Part shown: in pieces, positions 1 through 8,257 of the stretch
Layout: each line of letters starts with the position of its first letter
Numbering within the stretch: position 1 is the first letter of the stretch
Source of the DNA: Ectopseudomonas alcaliphila
GTDB lineage: Bacteria > Pseudomonadota > Gammaproteobacteria > Pseudomonadales > Pseudomonadaceae
Direction of reading: 5' to 3'
DNA: 64,000 nt
Assembly (NCBI RefSeq): GCF_900101755.1
Contig: NZ_FNAE01000007.1
Coordinates: forward strand, 102,636 to 166,635
Made by a program: the position numbers and the translations under genes
Notes under the pieces: model-generated
The model's database searches: none
What the model saw: only the letters and a program-made list of their open reading frames with translations
What the model was told of the DNA's origin: nothing

Positions 1-1
1 G

Positions 2-298
2 CCGTTCGCCTTCGAGTGGAACGCGCGCTACGTCGGCTCGTTGCTGTACCTGGCGATTCCCGGCTCGGTGATCGGTTTTACTGCCTACCTGACCCTGGTC
101 GGGCGCATGGGACCGGAGCGCGCGGCCTATTGCACCGTGCTGTTCCCGGTGGTGGCGCTGAATATTTCGGTGTTCGTCGAAGGCTACCAGTGGACGGCAC
201 CAGCCCTGTTCGGGCTGGTGCTGGTGATGCTTGGCAACGTGCTGGTGTTTCGCAAGCCGCGGGCGGTAGTACCCGCCGCTGAACTGGTGAGACGTTAA
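2..298 (+). CDS. EamA/DMT-family inner-membrane transporter, C-terminal part (5' end outside window)
   Basis: The reading frame is open from the first base and ends in TAA at 298, leaving 98 residues of a longer protein. It contains three hydrophobic stretches (around SLLYLAIPGSVIGFTAYL, AAYCTVLFPVVALNISVF and ALFGLVLVMLGNVLVF) separated by short loops. That pattern, with the proline-containing LFPVVALNISVF helix and a final G-N-V-L-V-F helix, is typical of the second EamA repeat of drug/metabolite transporters. Such proteins usually have ten helices and export amino acids or metabolites; the substrate cannot be told from this part. The next gene starts 98 bp downstream behind an AT-rich stretch, so the two are probably transcribed separately. 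Confidence 0.75.
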   Translation, partial: PFAFEWNARYVGSLLYLAIPGSVIGFTAYLTLVGRMGPERAAYCTVLFPVVALNISVFVEGYQWTAPALFGLVLVMLGNVLVFRKPRAVVPAAELVRR

Positions 299-308
299 GT
301 TGTTATTT

Positions 309-327
309 AGTAATCGTTATTATTTAC
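309..327. promoter_or_regulatory. Fur-box-like sequence upstream of TonB receptor
   Basis: The region 300-345 is strikingly AT-rich compared with its surroundings. Read on the minus strand, 327-309 (GTAAATAATAACGATTACT) matches the 19-bp Fur consensus at 12 positions by eye. It lies about 70 bp before the start of a FecA-like receptor, where an iron-responsive operator is expected. The match is moderate and no promoter hexamers were fixed. Confidence 0.4.
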
Positions 328-396
328 ATTGTATTTACAAAGTTCTAGAGTTCGCTCCTTTTTGGGCTACGGCCGTTCACTGGGGGAGCGATTCAC

Positions 397-2460
397 ATGT
401 GTGTCGTCAGACGCAGTTACCTGGCGCTGGGCGTAGCCCTGGCCTTTACCCATCTGCCTGCCGTGGCCGAGCGTGTGGAGCTGGAAGGCACCGAAGTGGT
501 GGGCGACTGGCTTGGTGAGGCGAGCGAGGAAGATGTACTGAATCACGCCGGTGCGCGCAGTGTGCTGCGCCGCCAGCAGATCCAGGAAAGCGGTGCGAGC
601 AGCGTGCGCGAGGTCTTGCGTCGTGTACCCGGTCTGCAGGTGCAGGACAGCAACGGCACCGGCGGCAGCGATATTTCCCTCAACGTCGGTACGCGCGGTC
701 TGACCTCGCGACTGTCGCCGCGTGCCACCATCCTGCAGGATGGTGTACCCCTGGCGGTGGCGCCCTATGGTCAGCCGCAGCTGTCGCTGGCGCCCACCAG
801 CCTGGGCAACATCGAGTCCATCGACGTGGTGCGTGGTGGTGGCGCGGTGCGTTATGGCCCGCAGAACGTCGGCGGCATCATCAACTTCGTCACCCGCGGG
901 ATTCCCGAGGAGCTGGCGCGCGAGGTCAGCTTCCAGAGCGAATCGGCGCCGGCGCAGGGTGGTTTCCTCAACCGCAGCAGTGCCTTCCTTGGTGGCACCG
1001 CGGACAACGGTCTGGGCATGGCCCTGCTGTATTCGGGCGTGCGCGGCGATACCTACCGCGAGCAGAGTGGCACGCGCATCGACGATGTGATGCTCAAGTA
1101 CCGTTACGCCCTGAGCGAGATCGACGAGCTGTCCGGCAGCCTGCAGTACTACCGCGCCGACGCCGACATGCCGGGCGGCCTTAGCGCTGCCGAGTTCGAC
1201 CATGATCCCTATGCCAGCAATCGCCCGTACGACAATTTCGAGGGGGACCGCAAGCAGGCGGTGATCAAGTACAAGCGCAGCCCGGATGCCCTGAGCAGCT
1301 TCGAGGTCACCAGCTTCTACAACACCAGTTACCGGGGCGCCGTGCTGGCCAACAATGGTGCCGACAGCCTCACCTGGCTGCGTGAGTTCCCCCGTCACTA
1401 CGAGGTGTTCGGGATCGAGCCGCGTTATTCTCAGGTGCTGTTCGTTGGCGACAGCAGTCACGAGCTGGGTGTCGGCTATCGCTATACCGAGGAAGACTCG
1501 GCCGAGAAACGCTACGATCGCGTCGGCTTCGGCAGCGGCGGCAACCCGTACAGCGTGCCGCGTCGTCTGGCCGCTTCGAGCAGTGCCAGCACCGAGGCGC
1601 ACGCTCTGTATATCGACGACCGCATCGATATCGGCCGCTGGACCCTGACCCCCGGCCTGCGTTACGAACAGGTGCGGGTGACCTCGCGCAATCGCCTCAG
1701 CGGCGTGGATCAGAAGCAGCGCTACAGCGAACCTCTGCCGTCGCTGAACCTGATGTATCACCTGTCCGATGCCTGGAAGCTGTATGCCAACGCCAATACC
1801 TCATTCGGCAGCATCCAGTACTTTCAACTGTCCCAGGAAAACGATCTGCAAGGCGAGAAGGCTTATACCTACGAGCTGGGCACGCGATATGACGATGGTC
1901 TGTGGAACGCTGAGCTGACTCTGTTCCGCATCGACTTCGACGATCAGTTGGAATTGACCAATGCCGTGTGGCGCAATGCTGGCGAGACCCGTCACCGCGG
2001 CGCCGAGCTGGCCGGTGGCGTCGATTTCGCTGCTCTCGACCCTCGTCTGGCGGGACTTTCCGTTTACGCCTCGCTGGTGCTGACCAAGGCCACGCGCGAG
2101 GAGGATGGTCCCAATCAGGGCAATGACGTGCCGTTCTATTCGCGTCAGGTCGCCACGCTCGGCCTGCGTTACGCCAGCGGCCCTTGGGTGTGGAATCTGG
2201 ACGGTTACGCACAGACCCGTCAGTTCGCCGACTCCGCCAATACCCGTGAGGAGAGTACCGACGGCGCGCTGGGAGAGATCCCCGGCTATGCCAGCTGGAA
2301 CGCCCGCAGTCAGTACGATTTCGGCAATGGCCTGACGTTGGCCGCTGGGGTGAAGAACCTGCTGGATCGCCAGTACTACACCCGCTCCACCGATACCAAC
2401 CGCGGCAAGTATCTAGGTCAACCGCGCACGTTGTACGTGCAGACCAGCCTGAGCTTCTGA
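397..2460 (+). CDS. TonB-dependent outer-membrane receptor, FecA-like
   Basis: This 687-residue protein would take up a ferric chelate across the outer membrane using TonB energy. A signal peptide covers about residues 1-24 (cut after AVA), followed by a TonB-box-like segment near LEGTEVVG. The plug domain spans about 45-170, with LRRVPGLQVQD, NVGTRGL and the IDVVRGGGAVRYGPQ block that is characteristic of FecA-type plugs. The remaining roughly 500 residues form the 22-strand barrel and end in the expected terminal phenylalanine (SLSF). The start has GGGGAG ten bases upstream. No fecI/fecR signalling pair is seen in the window and there is no N-terminal signalling extension. An AT-rich Fur-box-like site lies upstream. 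The ligand (citrate or another siderophore) is inference. Confidence 0.88.
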   Translation: MCVVRRSYLALGVALAFTHLPAVAERVELEGTEVVGDWLGEASEEDVLNHAGARSVLRRQQIQESGASSVREVLRRVPGLQVQDSNGTGGSDISLNVGTRGLTSRLSPRATILQDGVPLAVAPYGQPQLSLAPTSLGNIESIDVVRGGGAVRYGPQNVGGIINFVTRGIPEELAREVSFQSESAPAQGGFLNRSSAFLGGTADNGLGMALLYSGVRGDTYREQSGTRIDDVMLKYRYALSEIDELSGSLQYYRADADMPGGLSAAEFDHDPYASNRPYDNFEGDRKQAVIKYKRSPDALSSFEVTSFYNTSYRGAVLANNGADSLTWLREFPRHYEVFGIEPRYSQVLFVGDSSHELGVGYRYTEEDSAEKRYDRVGFGSGGNPYSVPRRLAASSSASTEAHALYIDDRIDIGRWTLTPGLRYEQVRVTSRNRLSGVDQKQRYSEPLPSLNLMYHLSDAWKLYANANTSFGSIQYFQLSQENDLQGEKAYTYELGTRYDDGLWNAELTLFRIDFDDQLELTNAVWRNAGETRHRGAELAGGVDFAALDPRLAGLSVYASLVLTKATREEDGPNQGNDVPFYSRQVATLGLRYASGPWVWNLDGYAQTRQFADSANTREESTDGALGEIPGYASWNARSQYDFGNGLTLAAGVKNLLDRQYYTRSTDTNRGKYLGQPRTLYVQTSLSF

Positions 2461-2466
2461 CCAAGG

Positions 2467-2500
2467 GCCGGCTCGCCAAGCCTCAGGTGGGCGAGCCGGC
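2467..2500. terminator. Hairpin between convergent receptor and mnmC genes
   Basis: GCCGGCTCGCC (2467-2477) and its exact reverse complement (2490-2500) form an 11-bp GC-rich stem with a 12-base loop. It starts 6 bp after the receptor stop and runs into the last codons of mnmC, so it could end transcription from both sides. No clear T-run follows on either strand. Confidence 0.5.
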
Positions 2501-4456
2501 GCCGCGAATCAGCTTGCGCAGGGCGAAGCGGTTGGGATGACAGGCTTCGGCGACCGCGCGTGGCAGCGGCAGGGGCTCGTCTTCGAGCCAGGCGGCGATC
2601 AGCTCGCCGGAAAGCGGTGCGCTGATCAGCCCGCGCGAGCCGTGGCCGCTGTTGATGTACAGGCCGGGCAGCCAGGGGCAGGGGACGTCCGGCACCTGGC
2701 GGGCGTCCTTGGCCAGTACCGCATAGGCCTCGCTGAAGGCCTCGGCATCGGCCAGCGGTCCGACTATCGGCAGGTAGTCCGGGCTGGTGCAGCGGAAGGC
2801 GGCGCGGCCTTCGAGCTGCGCCGGGTCGATCTGGTCGACCTGCAGGCGCTCGGCCAGATCGGTGGAAATGTCCATGAGCAGCTCGAGGTTGCCGGCATGC
2901 TCGGCAGCGCTCGGCGTCAGGTCGTCGCTGTGGAAGTCGAAGCTGGCGCCCAGGGTGTGCTCGCCGTCGCGTGGCGGGGCAACGTAGCCCTCGGCGCAGA
3001 CCACCGTGCGCAGTTCGCTGCTGGCCGGACTGGCCGGCAGGCGGCTGATCTGCCCGCGGATGCGTTTGAGCGGCAGGTTGGCGCTCTGCGCGAAGCGGCG
3101 GATTTCTGCAGCGGCGGCCAGCACCACCACTGGTGCGCTGATCAAGGGGCGCGCGCCCGCCAGCACCTGCCACTGTCCATTGTCACGCTGCAGTTGCAGC
3201 GCTTCGTGATGCGTCATCAGGCTGATCAGTGGGTGAGCGGCCAGCAACTGGCACAGCGCCGGTGGATGCACCCAACCGGCGTCGGGGTAGAACAGGCCGC
3301 CAGCCGGTAGACCGATGCCGGCCAGCGTCTCGGCCTGCTCGCGCGTCAGGGATGCCAGCAGGTCGACGGGGAAGGCAGCGGCCAGTTTGGCCTGGCGCGC
3401 GGCTTCCTTGTCATCGAAGGCCAGCTGCAATACGCCGCAGGCGTCCCAGTCGGCACCACGCTGCAAGCGTTCGAGCAGGCGGCGGGTATGGCCGAAGCCG
3501 GCGACGATCAACTGCGACAGCGCGGTGCCATGGGCCGAGAGCTTGAGGTAGAGCACGCCCTGCGGGTTGCCCGAGGCCTCGCAGGCAACCGCTGCGTGAC
3601 GCTCCAGCAGACTCACCCGCCAGCCGCGCGCGGCCAGGCTGGCTGCCGTGGCGCAGCCGGCCAGGCCGGCGCCGATCACCACCGCGTGTTTTTCCCGCGC
3701 CGGGCGTGCGGGACGGGCGAACCAGGGTTTGCCCTCGCCTGTTGGGTTGCCGATGAAGCGCCCCTTGAGCACTTCCCATTTTTTCCCCAGTCCGGGCACA
3801 CGCTTCATCTGGAAGCCGGCGTCGATCAGCGCCCGCCGCACCACGCCAGCGCTACTGAAGGTGCCCAGGGTTGCGTTTGCTGCAGACAACCGCGCCAGTT
3901 CGGCGAACAGCTCCGGCGTCCACATCTGCGGATTCTTCGCCGGGTTGAAGCCGTCGAGAAACCAGGCGTCGATGCGCGCATCCAACTGCGGCAATTGTTC
4001 CATCACGTCGCCGATCAACAGGGTCAGCATCACCCGCCCACCGGCCAACAGCAGGCGCTGGAAACCGGGGTGAATGGCGCGGTACTGCGTCAGCAGTTCT
4101 GCGCTGAACGGCGCGAGCTCCGGCCACAGGGCCAGGGCGCGCTGCAGGTCGTCGTGGCGCAGCGGATATTTCTCGACACTGACGAAGTGCAGGCGGGCGC
4201 CAGCGGGCGCCTGTTGCTCGAACAACTGCCAGGCGCAGAGAAAATTCAGCCCGGTGCCGAAACCGGTCTCGCCGATGCTCAGGCATTCGCCGTTGGCGAG
4301 AGCGGCGAAGCGCTCAGCCAGGTCGTTGTTGGCGAGAAAGACGTAGCGGGTCTCTTCCAGACCATTTTCCTGGGAGAAATAGACGTCGCCGTAGCTGCGC
4401 GACAGAGGCTGGCCGCGCTCGTCCCAGTCGAGCTGGGCGTGGTGGGTGTCTGACAT
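2483..4456 (-). CDS. mnmC: Bifunctional tRNA 5-methylaminomethyl-2-thiouridine biosynthesis protein MnmC
   Basis: This 657-residue enzyme makes the last two steps of mnm5s2U34 synthesis in wobble positions of several tRNAs. The C-terminal oxidoreductase removes the carboxymethyl group and the N-terminal methyltransferase then methylates the amine. The N-terminal domain (about 1-240) carries the SAM-binding loop GETGFGTGLNFL at about 62-73 and DAWFLDGFNPAKNP. The second domain begins at about residue 257 with the FAD dinucleotide motif VVIGAGLAGCATAASLAARG. Length and domain order are those of the fused gamma-proteobacterial enzyme. It is divergent from the polyphosphate phosphotransferase gene with 135 bp between the starts. 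Confidence 0.95.
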   Translation of the reverse strand: MSDTHHAQLDWDERGQPLSRSYGDVYFSQENGLEETRYVFLANNDLAERFAALANGECLSIGETGFGTGLNFLCAWQLFEQQAPAGARLHFVSVEKYPLRHDDLQRALALWPELAPFSAELLTQYRAIHPGFQRLLLAGGRVMLTLLIGDVMEQLPQLDARIDAWFLDGFNPAKNPQMWTPELFAELARLSAANATLGTFSSAGVVRRALIDAGFQMKRVPGLGKKWEVLKGRFIGNPTGEGKPWFARPARPAREKHAVVIGAGLAGCATAASLAARGWRVSLLERHAAVACEASGNPQGVLYLKLSAHGTALSQLIVAGFGHTRRLLERLQRGADWDACGVLQLAFDDKEAARQAKLAAAFPVDLLASLTREQAETLAGIGLPAGGLFYPDAGWVHPPALCQLLAAHPLISLMTHHEALQLQRDNGQWQVLAGARPLISAPVVVLAAAAEIRRFAQSANLPLKRIRGQISRLPASPASSELRTVVCAEGYVAPPRDGEHTLGASFDFHSDDLTPSAAEHAGNLELLMDISTDLAERLQVDQIDPAQLEGRAAFRCTSPDYLPIVGPLADAEAFSEAYAVLAKDARQVPDVPCPWLPGLYINSGHGSRGLISAPLSGELIAAWLEDEPLPLPRAVAEACHPNRFALRKLIRGAGSPT

Positions 4457-4591
4457 GGGAGGGTTCCGCTGGATCGTGTGGCGATTCTACCGTGCTCGGC
4501 TACCCCGGCGCTGGGACAAGGCGCCGCGGCTGCGGGCAAAAGCGGGCTTCATCCGTTACCCTGTGAAGATCGTTTCCAGGGAGGTTGCCGC

Positions 4592-6079
4592 ATGTTCGAA
4601 TCCGCCGAAATCGGCCGCAGCATTGATAAAACCGTGTTCGAGGCCGAAGAGCCGGCGCTGCGCGAAGCGCTGTTGGAGGCACAGTATGAGTTGAAGCAGC
4701 AGGCGCGGTTTCCGGTCATCGTGCTGATCAATGGCATCGAGGGGGCCGGCAAGGGCGAGACGGTGAAACTGCTCAGCGAGTGGATGGACCCGCGGCTGAT
4801 CCAGGTCAGCACCTTCGACGTGCAGACCGACGAGGAACTGGCGCGGCCGCCCGCCTGGCGTTACTGGCGCCAGCTGCCGCCAAAGGGGCGCATGGGCGTG
4901 TTCTTCGGCAATTGGTACAGCCAGATGTTGCAGGGGCGGGTGCACGGCAAGTTCAAGGATGCCGTGCTGGACCAGGCCATCGACGGCGCCGAGCGTCTGG
5001 AACGCATGCTCTGCGATGAAGGCGCGCTGATCTTCAAGTTCTGGTTTCACCTGTCCAAGAAGCACATGAAGGCGCGACTCGAAGCGCTCAAGGACGACCC
5101 GCTGCACAGCTGGCGCATCAGCCCGCTGGATTGGCAGCAATCGAAAACCTACGACAAGTTCGTCCACCACGGCGAACGCATCCTGCGCCGCACCAGTCGC
5201 GACTACGCGCCCTGGTACGTGGTCGAGGGCGTCGATCACTATTACCGCAGCCTCACCGTCGGGCGCATCCTGCTCGAAGGTCTGCAGGCGGCGCTGGCCA
5301 ATCCGCAGCGCACCCAGCTGCAACCGCATGCCGCGCCATTGGTGTCGAGCCTGGACAACCGCGGTCTGCTGGCCAGCCTGGACATGACCCAGGCTCTGGA
5401 TAAGGACGACTACAAGGAACAACTGGCCACCGAGCAGGCGCGGCTGTCCGGCCTGATGCGCGACAAACGCATGCGCAAGCACGCCCTGATCGCGGTGTTC
5501 GAGGGCAACGACGCCGCCGGCAAGGGTGGCGCCATCCGCCGCGTCACCGGTGCGCTGGACCCGCGCCAGTACCGCATCGTGCCGGTGGCGGCGCCGACCG
5601 AGGAGGAGCGCGCGCAGCCCTACCTGTGGCGCTTCTGGCGGCACATCCCGGCGCGCGGCAAGTTCACCATCTTCGACCGCAGCTGGTACGGCCGCGTGCT
5701 GGTCGAGCGGGTCGAGGGCTTCTGCAGCCAGGCCGACTGGCTGCGTGCCTATGGCGAGATCAACGATTTCGAGGAACAACTGACCAACGCCGGAGTGATC
5801 CTGGTGAAGTTCTGGCTGGCCATCGACCAGCAGACCCAACTGGAGCGTTTCAAGGAGCGCGAGCAGATCCCCTTCAAGCGCTTCAAGATCACCGAGGAGG
5901 ACTGGCGCAACCGCGACAAGTGGGATGACTACGCCGATGCGGTAGGTGACATGGTCGACCGTACCAGCACCGAGATTGCGCCCTGGACCCTGATCGAGGC
6001 CAACGACAAGCGTTTCGCCCGGGTCAAGGTGCTGCGCACCATCAACGAGGCCATCGAAGCGGCGTTCGCCAGGGATTGA
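4592..6079 (+). CDS. pap: Polyphosphate:AMP phosphotransferase (fused class II PPK2)
   Basis: This 495-residue protein transfers phosphate from inorganic polyphosphate to AMP, giving ADP. It consists of two PPK2 domains in tandem. The first has a Walker A variant NGIEGAGKGET at about 48-57. The second has FEGNDAAGKGGAIRR, followed by the lid-type segment FDRSWYGRVLVERVEGF. Two-domain length and order match the class II enzymes of Pseudomonas. The open frame extends upstream to 4478, but ATG 4592 is preceded by AGGGAGG eight bases away and the protein then begins MFESAEIG, so it is the preferred start. A REP inverted pair follows its stop codon. Confidence 0.9.
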   Translation: MFESAEIGRSIDKTVFEAEEPALREALLEAQYELKQQARFPVIVLINGIEGAGKGETVKLLSEWMDPRLIQVSTFDVQTDEELARPPAWRYWRQLPPKGRMGVFFGNWYSQMLQGRVHGKFKDAVLDQAIDGAERLERMLCDEGALIFKFWFHLSKKHMKARLEALKDDPLHSWRISPLDWQQSKTYDKFVHHGERILRRTSRDYAPWYVVEGVDHYYRSLTVGRILLEGLQAALANPQRTQLQPHAAPLVSSLDNRGLLASLDMTQALDKDDYKEQLATEQARLSGLMRDKRMRKHALIAVFEGNDAAGKGGAIRRVTGALDPRQYRIVPVAAPTEEERAQPYLWRFWRHIPARGKFTIFDRSWYGRVLVERVEGFCSQADWLRAYGEINDFEEQLTNAGVILVKFWLAIDQQTQLERFKEREQIPFKRFKITEEDWRNRDKWDDYADAVGDMVDRTSTEIAPWTLIEANDKRFARVKVLRTINEAIEAAFARD

Positions 6080-6095
6080 GACTGGGACGCGGTAT

Positions 6096-6156
6096 GTAGG
6101 AGCCAGCTTGCTGGCGATCCGCAATGAGAAGCCATCGCCGGCAAGCCGGCTCCTAC
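6096..6156. repeat. REP inverted pair (REPIN), family A
   Basis: GTAGGAGCCAGCTTGCTGG begins at 6096, and an inverted partner ending CCGGCTCCTAC closes at 6156. Each half is itself partly palindromic (CCAGCTTGCTGG, GCCGGCAAGCCGGC). The same arrangement with a different centre occurs at 52501-52575. Paired REP sequences of this kind are non-autonomous elements mobilised by RAYT transposases in pseudomonads; no such transposase gene lies in the window. Confidence 0.85.
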
Positions 6157-6261
6157 CCGGCCCCCATCGTCCCGTATACGCCAGATCAATGATGGTCGCA
6201 CCCTGGGATCGGCTGGATTTATCTTCACGCCATTCGCCATCCAATAACAACGAGGTGCGTC

Positions 6262-7449
6262 ATGCGTGAAGTGGTGATCGTCGACAGCGTCCGGACCGGC
6301 CTGGCCAAGTCCTTCCGCGGCAAGTTCAATATGACCCGGCCAGACGACATGGCCGCCCATTGCGTCGATGCGCTGCTGGTGCGCAATGGCATCGACCCGA
6401 AACTGGTCGATGACTGCATCGTCGGGGCCGGTTCCAACGAAGGCGCGCAGGGCATGAACATCGGCCGCAACGTCGCCGTGCTCTCGCGCCTGGGCAACCC
6501 GGTGGCGGGCATGACCCTCAACCGCTTCTGCTCTTCAGGCCTGCAGGCCATCGCCATCGCCGCCAATCAGGTGGCGTCCGGCTGCAGCGACATCATCGTC
6601 GCCGGCGGTGTCGAGTCCATCACCATGACCCTGAAAAGCATGAACATGGACAACCTGTTCAACCCGCTGCTGCAGCAGGACAACCCCGGCATTTACTACC
6701 CCATGGGCAAGACCGCCGAGATCGTCGCCAACCGCTACGGCATCACCCGCGAGGCCCAAGACGCCTACGCCCTGCAAAGCCAGCAGCGTACTGCGCGGGC
6801 ACAAGAGGAAGGCCTGTTCGCCGACGAAATCGTGCCAATGACGGTGAGGTATCAGGTCGAGGACAAGGCCACTGGCGAGAAGAAGATCGTCGACGGCGTG
6901 GTCGAGGCGGATGACTGCAACCGTCCGGATACTACCCTGGAGTCCCTGACCAAGCTGCAACCCGCGTTCGACCCTGCTGGCAGCGTCACCGCCGGCAACG
7001 CCTCGCAACTGTCCGACGGTGCATCCATGACTCTGGTGATGAGCCTGGAAAAGGCGCTGGAGCTGGGCCTCAAGCCCAAGGCGTATTTCCGTGGTTTCAC
7101 CGTTGCCGGCTGCGAGCCGGACGAGATGGGCATCGGCCCGGTGTTCTCGGTGCCCAAGCTGCTCAAGGCCAAGGGCCTGAACGTGGCCGACATCGACCTG
7201 TGGGAACTCAACGAAGCTTTCGCCTCGCAGTGCCTGTACTGCCGCGACACCCTGGGTATCGATAACGAGAAGTACAACGTCAACGGTGGCTCCATCTCCA
7301 TCGGCCATCCCTTCGGCATGACCGGCTCGCGCCAGGTCGGCCATCTGGTACGCGAGCTGCAACGCCGCGATCTGCGCTACGGCATCGTCACCATGTGCGT
7401 CGGTGGCGGCATGGGCGCTACCGGGCTGTTCGAGGCGTATCGCGGCTAA
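6262..7449 (+). CDS. Acetyl-CoA C-acyltransferase (thiolase)
   Basis: This 395-residue member of the thiolase superfamily cleaves 3-ketoacyl-CoA to acyl-CoA and acetyl-CoA, or condenses acyl-CoAs. The acyl-accepting cysteine is C90 in LNRFCSSGLQAIA. The catalytic histidine is in NGGSISIGHPFGMTGSR, and the second active cysteine is in TMCVGGGMGATG near the C terminus. NEAFA is also present. A GAGG ribosome site precedes ATG 6262. It follows the polyphosphate phosphotransferase gene with a REP pair between them, so it probably has its own promoter. No partner 3-hydroxyacyl-CoA dehydrogenase is adjacent, so the chain-length preference is unknown. Confidence 0.9.
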   Translation: MREVVIVDSVRTGLAKSFRGKFNMTRPDDMAAHCVDALLVRNGIDPKLVDDCIVGAGSNEGAQGMNIGRNVAVLSRLGNPVAGMTLNRFCSSGLQAIAIAANQVASGCSDIIVAGGVESITMTLKSMNMDNLFNPLLQQDNPGIYYPMGKTAEIVANRYGITREAQDAYALQSQQRTARAQEEGLFADEIVPMTVRYQVEDKATGEKKIVDGVVEADDCNRPDTTLESLTKLQPAFDPAGSVTAGNASQLSDGASMTLVMSLEKALELGLKPKAYFRGFTVAGCEPDEMGIGPVFSVPKLLKAKGLNVADIDLWELNEAFASQCLYCRDTLGIDNEKYNVNGGSISIGHPFGMTGSRQVGHLVRELQRRDLRYGIVTMCVGGGMGATGLFEAYRG

Positions 7450-7454
7450 ACCTG

Positions 7455-7517
7455 GGGTGCGTCGCGCGCACCGGGTGGTTTCCCGGTGGTTGGCGGTGCG
7501 CGCGGCGCACCCTACGG
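7455..7517. repeat. REP-like inverted repeat, family B (GGTGCGC...GCGCACCCTACGG type)
   Basis: Two GC-rich palindromic blocks, around 7455-7474 and 7494-7517 (the second ending GCGCACCCTACGG), lie between the thiolase and the LysE gene. Related pairs occur at 31341-31428 and 46481-46541, each carrying the sequence GCGCACCCTAC or its complement. The left arm here is less conserved than in the other copies. Confidence 0.65.
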
Positions 7518-7573
7518 TTTGAACGATGCGCTGTTTATACTCGCGCTCTGCCCTGTGGACGGAGCGCCTGCCG

Positions 7574-8194
7574 ATGCCCTTTGCCGAACACCTGATCGCC
7601 TTCACCCTGGCCGCCACGCTGCTGACCCTGACGCCGGGCATCGACACTGCGCTGGTGCTGCGCACCGCCGCAGTCGAGGGCCAGCAGCAGGCGTTTCGCG
7701 CAGTGCTGGGCATCAATGCCGGTTGCCTGCTCTGGGGCGCTGCCGTGGCCTTCGGCCTGGGCGCGCTGCTGGCGGTTTCCGAGTTCGGCTACAACCTCCT
7801 CAAATATTGCGGTGCGGCGTATCTGGCCTGGCTCGGGCTGAACATGCTGCTGCGCCCGCGTACCTCGCTGGCACTCGCACAATCGAGCGGCAGACCCGAT
7901 GCCAACTGGTTTCTGCGCGGCCTGCTGGGCAACGTGCTCAACCCCAAGGTGGGGATCTTCTACGTCTCCTTCCTGCCGCAGTTCATTCCGCCAGGCCAGC
8001 CGCTGATCGCCTGGACATTCGGCCTGGTGGGCATTCACGTGGTGCTCAGCCTGATCTGGGCGCTGGCGCTGATCGGCGCCACCCAGCCGCTCGGCCATTG
8101 GCTGCGACGTGAGATGGTGATCAAGTGGATGGATCGCAGCACGGGGCTGATCTTCGTCCTGTTCGCTGCCCGCCTGGCACTCAGCCGCCGTTGA
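7574..8194 (+). CDS. LysE/RhtB-family amino-acid (or metabolite) exporter
   Basis: This 206-residue inner-membrane protein has the N-terminal LysE signature ATLLTLTPGIDTALVLRTA followed by GINAGCLLWGAAVAFGLGAL and the conserved NVLNPKVGIFYVSFLPQF segment. About six hydrophobic segments are visible. Family members export amino acids such as threonine or homoserine lactone. The frame is open further upstream, but ATG 7574 gives the canonical N terminus and has GGAG nine bases before it. It precedes two LysR genes on the same strand. A direct regulatory link is only a guess. Confidence 0.85.
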   Translation: MPFAEHLIAFTLAATLLTLTPGIDTALVLRTAAVEGQQQAFRAVLGINAGCLLWGAAVAFGLGALLAVSEFGYNLLKYCGAAYLAWLGLNMLLRPRTSLALAQSSGRPDANWFLRGLLGNVLNPKVGIFYVSFLPQFIPPGQPLIAWTFGLVGIHVVLSLIWALALIGATQPLGHWLRREMVIKWMDRSTGLIFVLFAARLALSRR

Positions 8195-8257
8195 GTCCTG
8201 CCGCCGCTTCGGCTTGGGTTACTCTGTGCCGATGCAACAGAAAACCAGGCGGTGACG

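Noticed and set aside
367..1761. 464-codon minus frame opposite the TonB receptor
   Set aside because: It is antisense to a recognisable plug and barrel; no ribosome site or family likeness.
4556..6250. 564-codon open frame antisense to the polyphosphate:AMP phosphotransferase gene
   Set aside because: It lies wholly opposite a well-supported gene, reads as low-complexity leucine/arginine/glutamine-rich sequence, and is the usual by-product of high GC codon bias.
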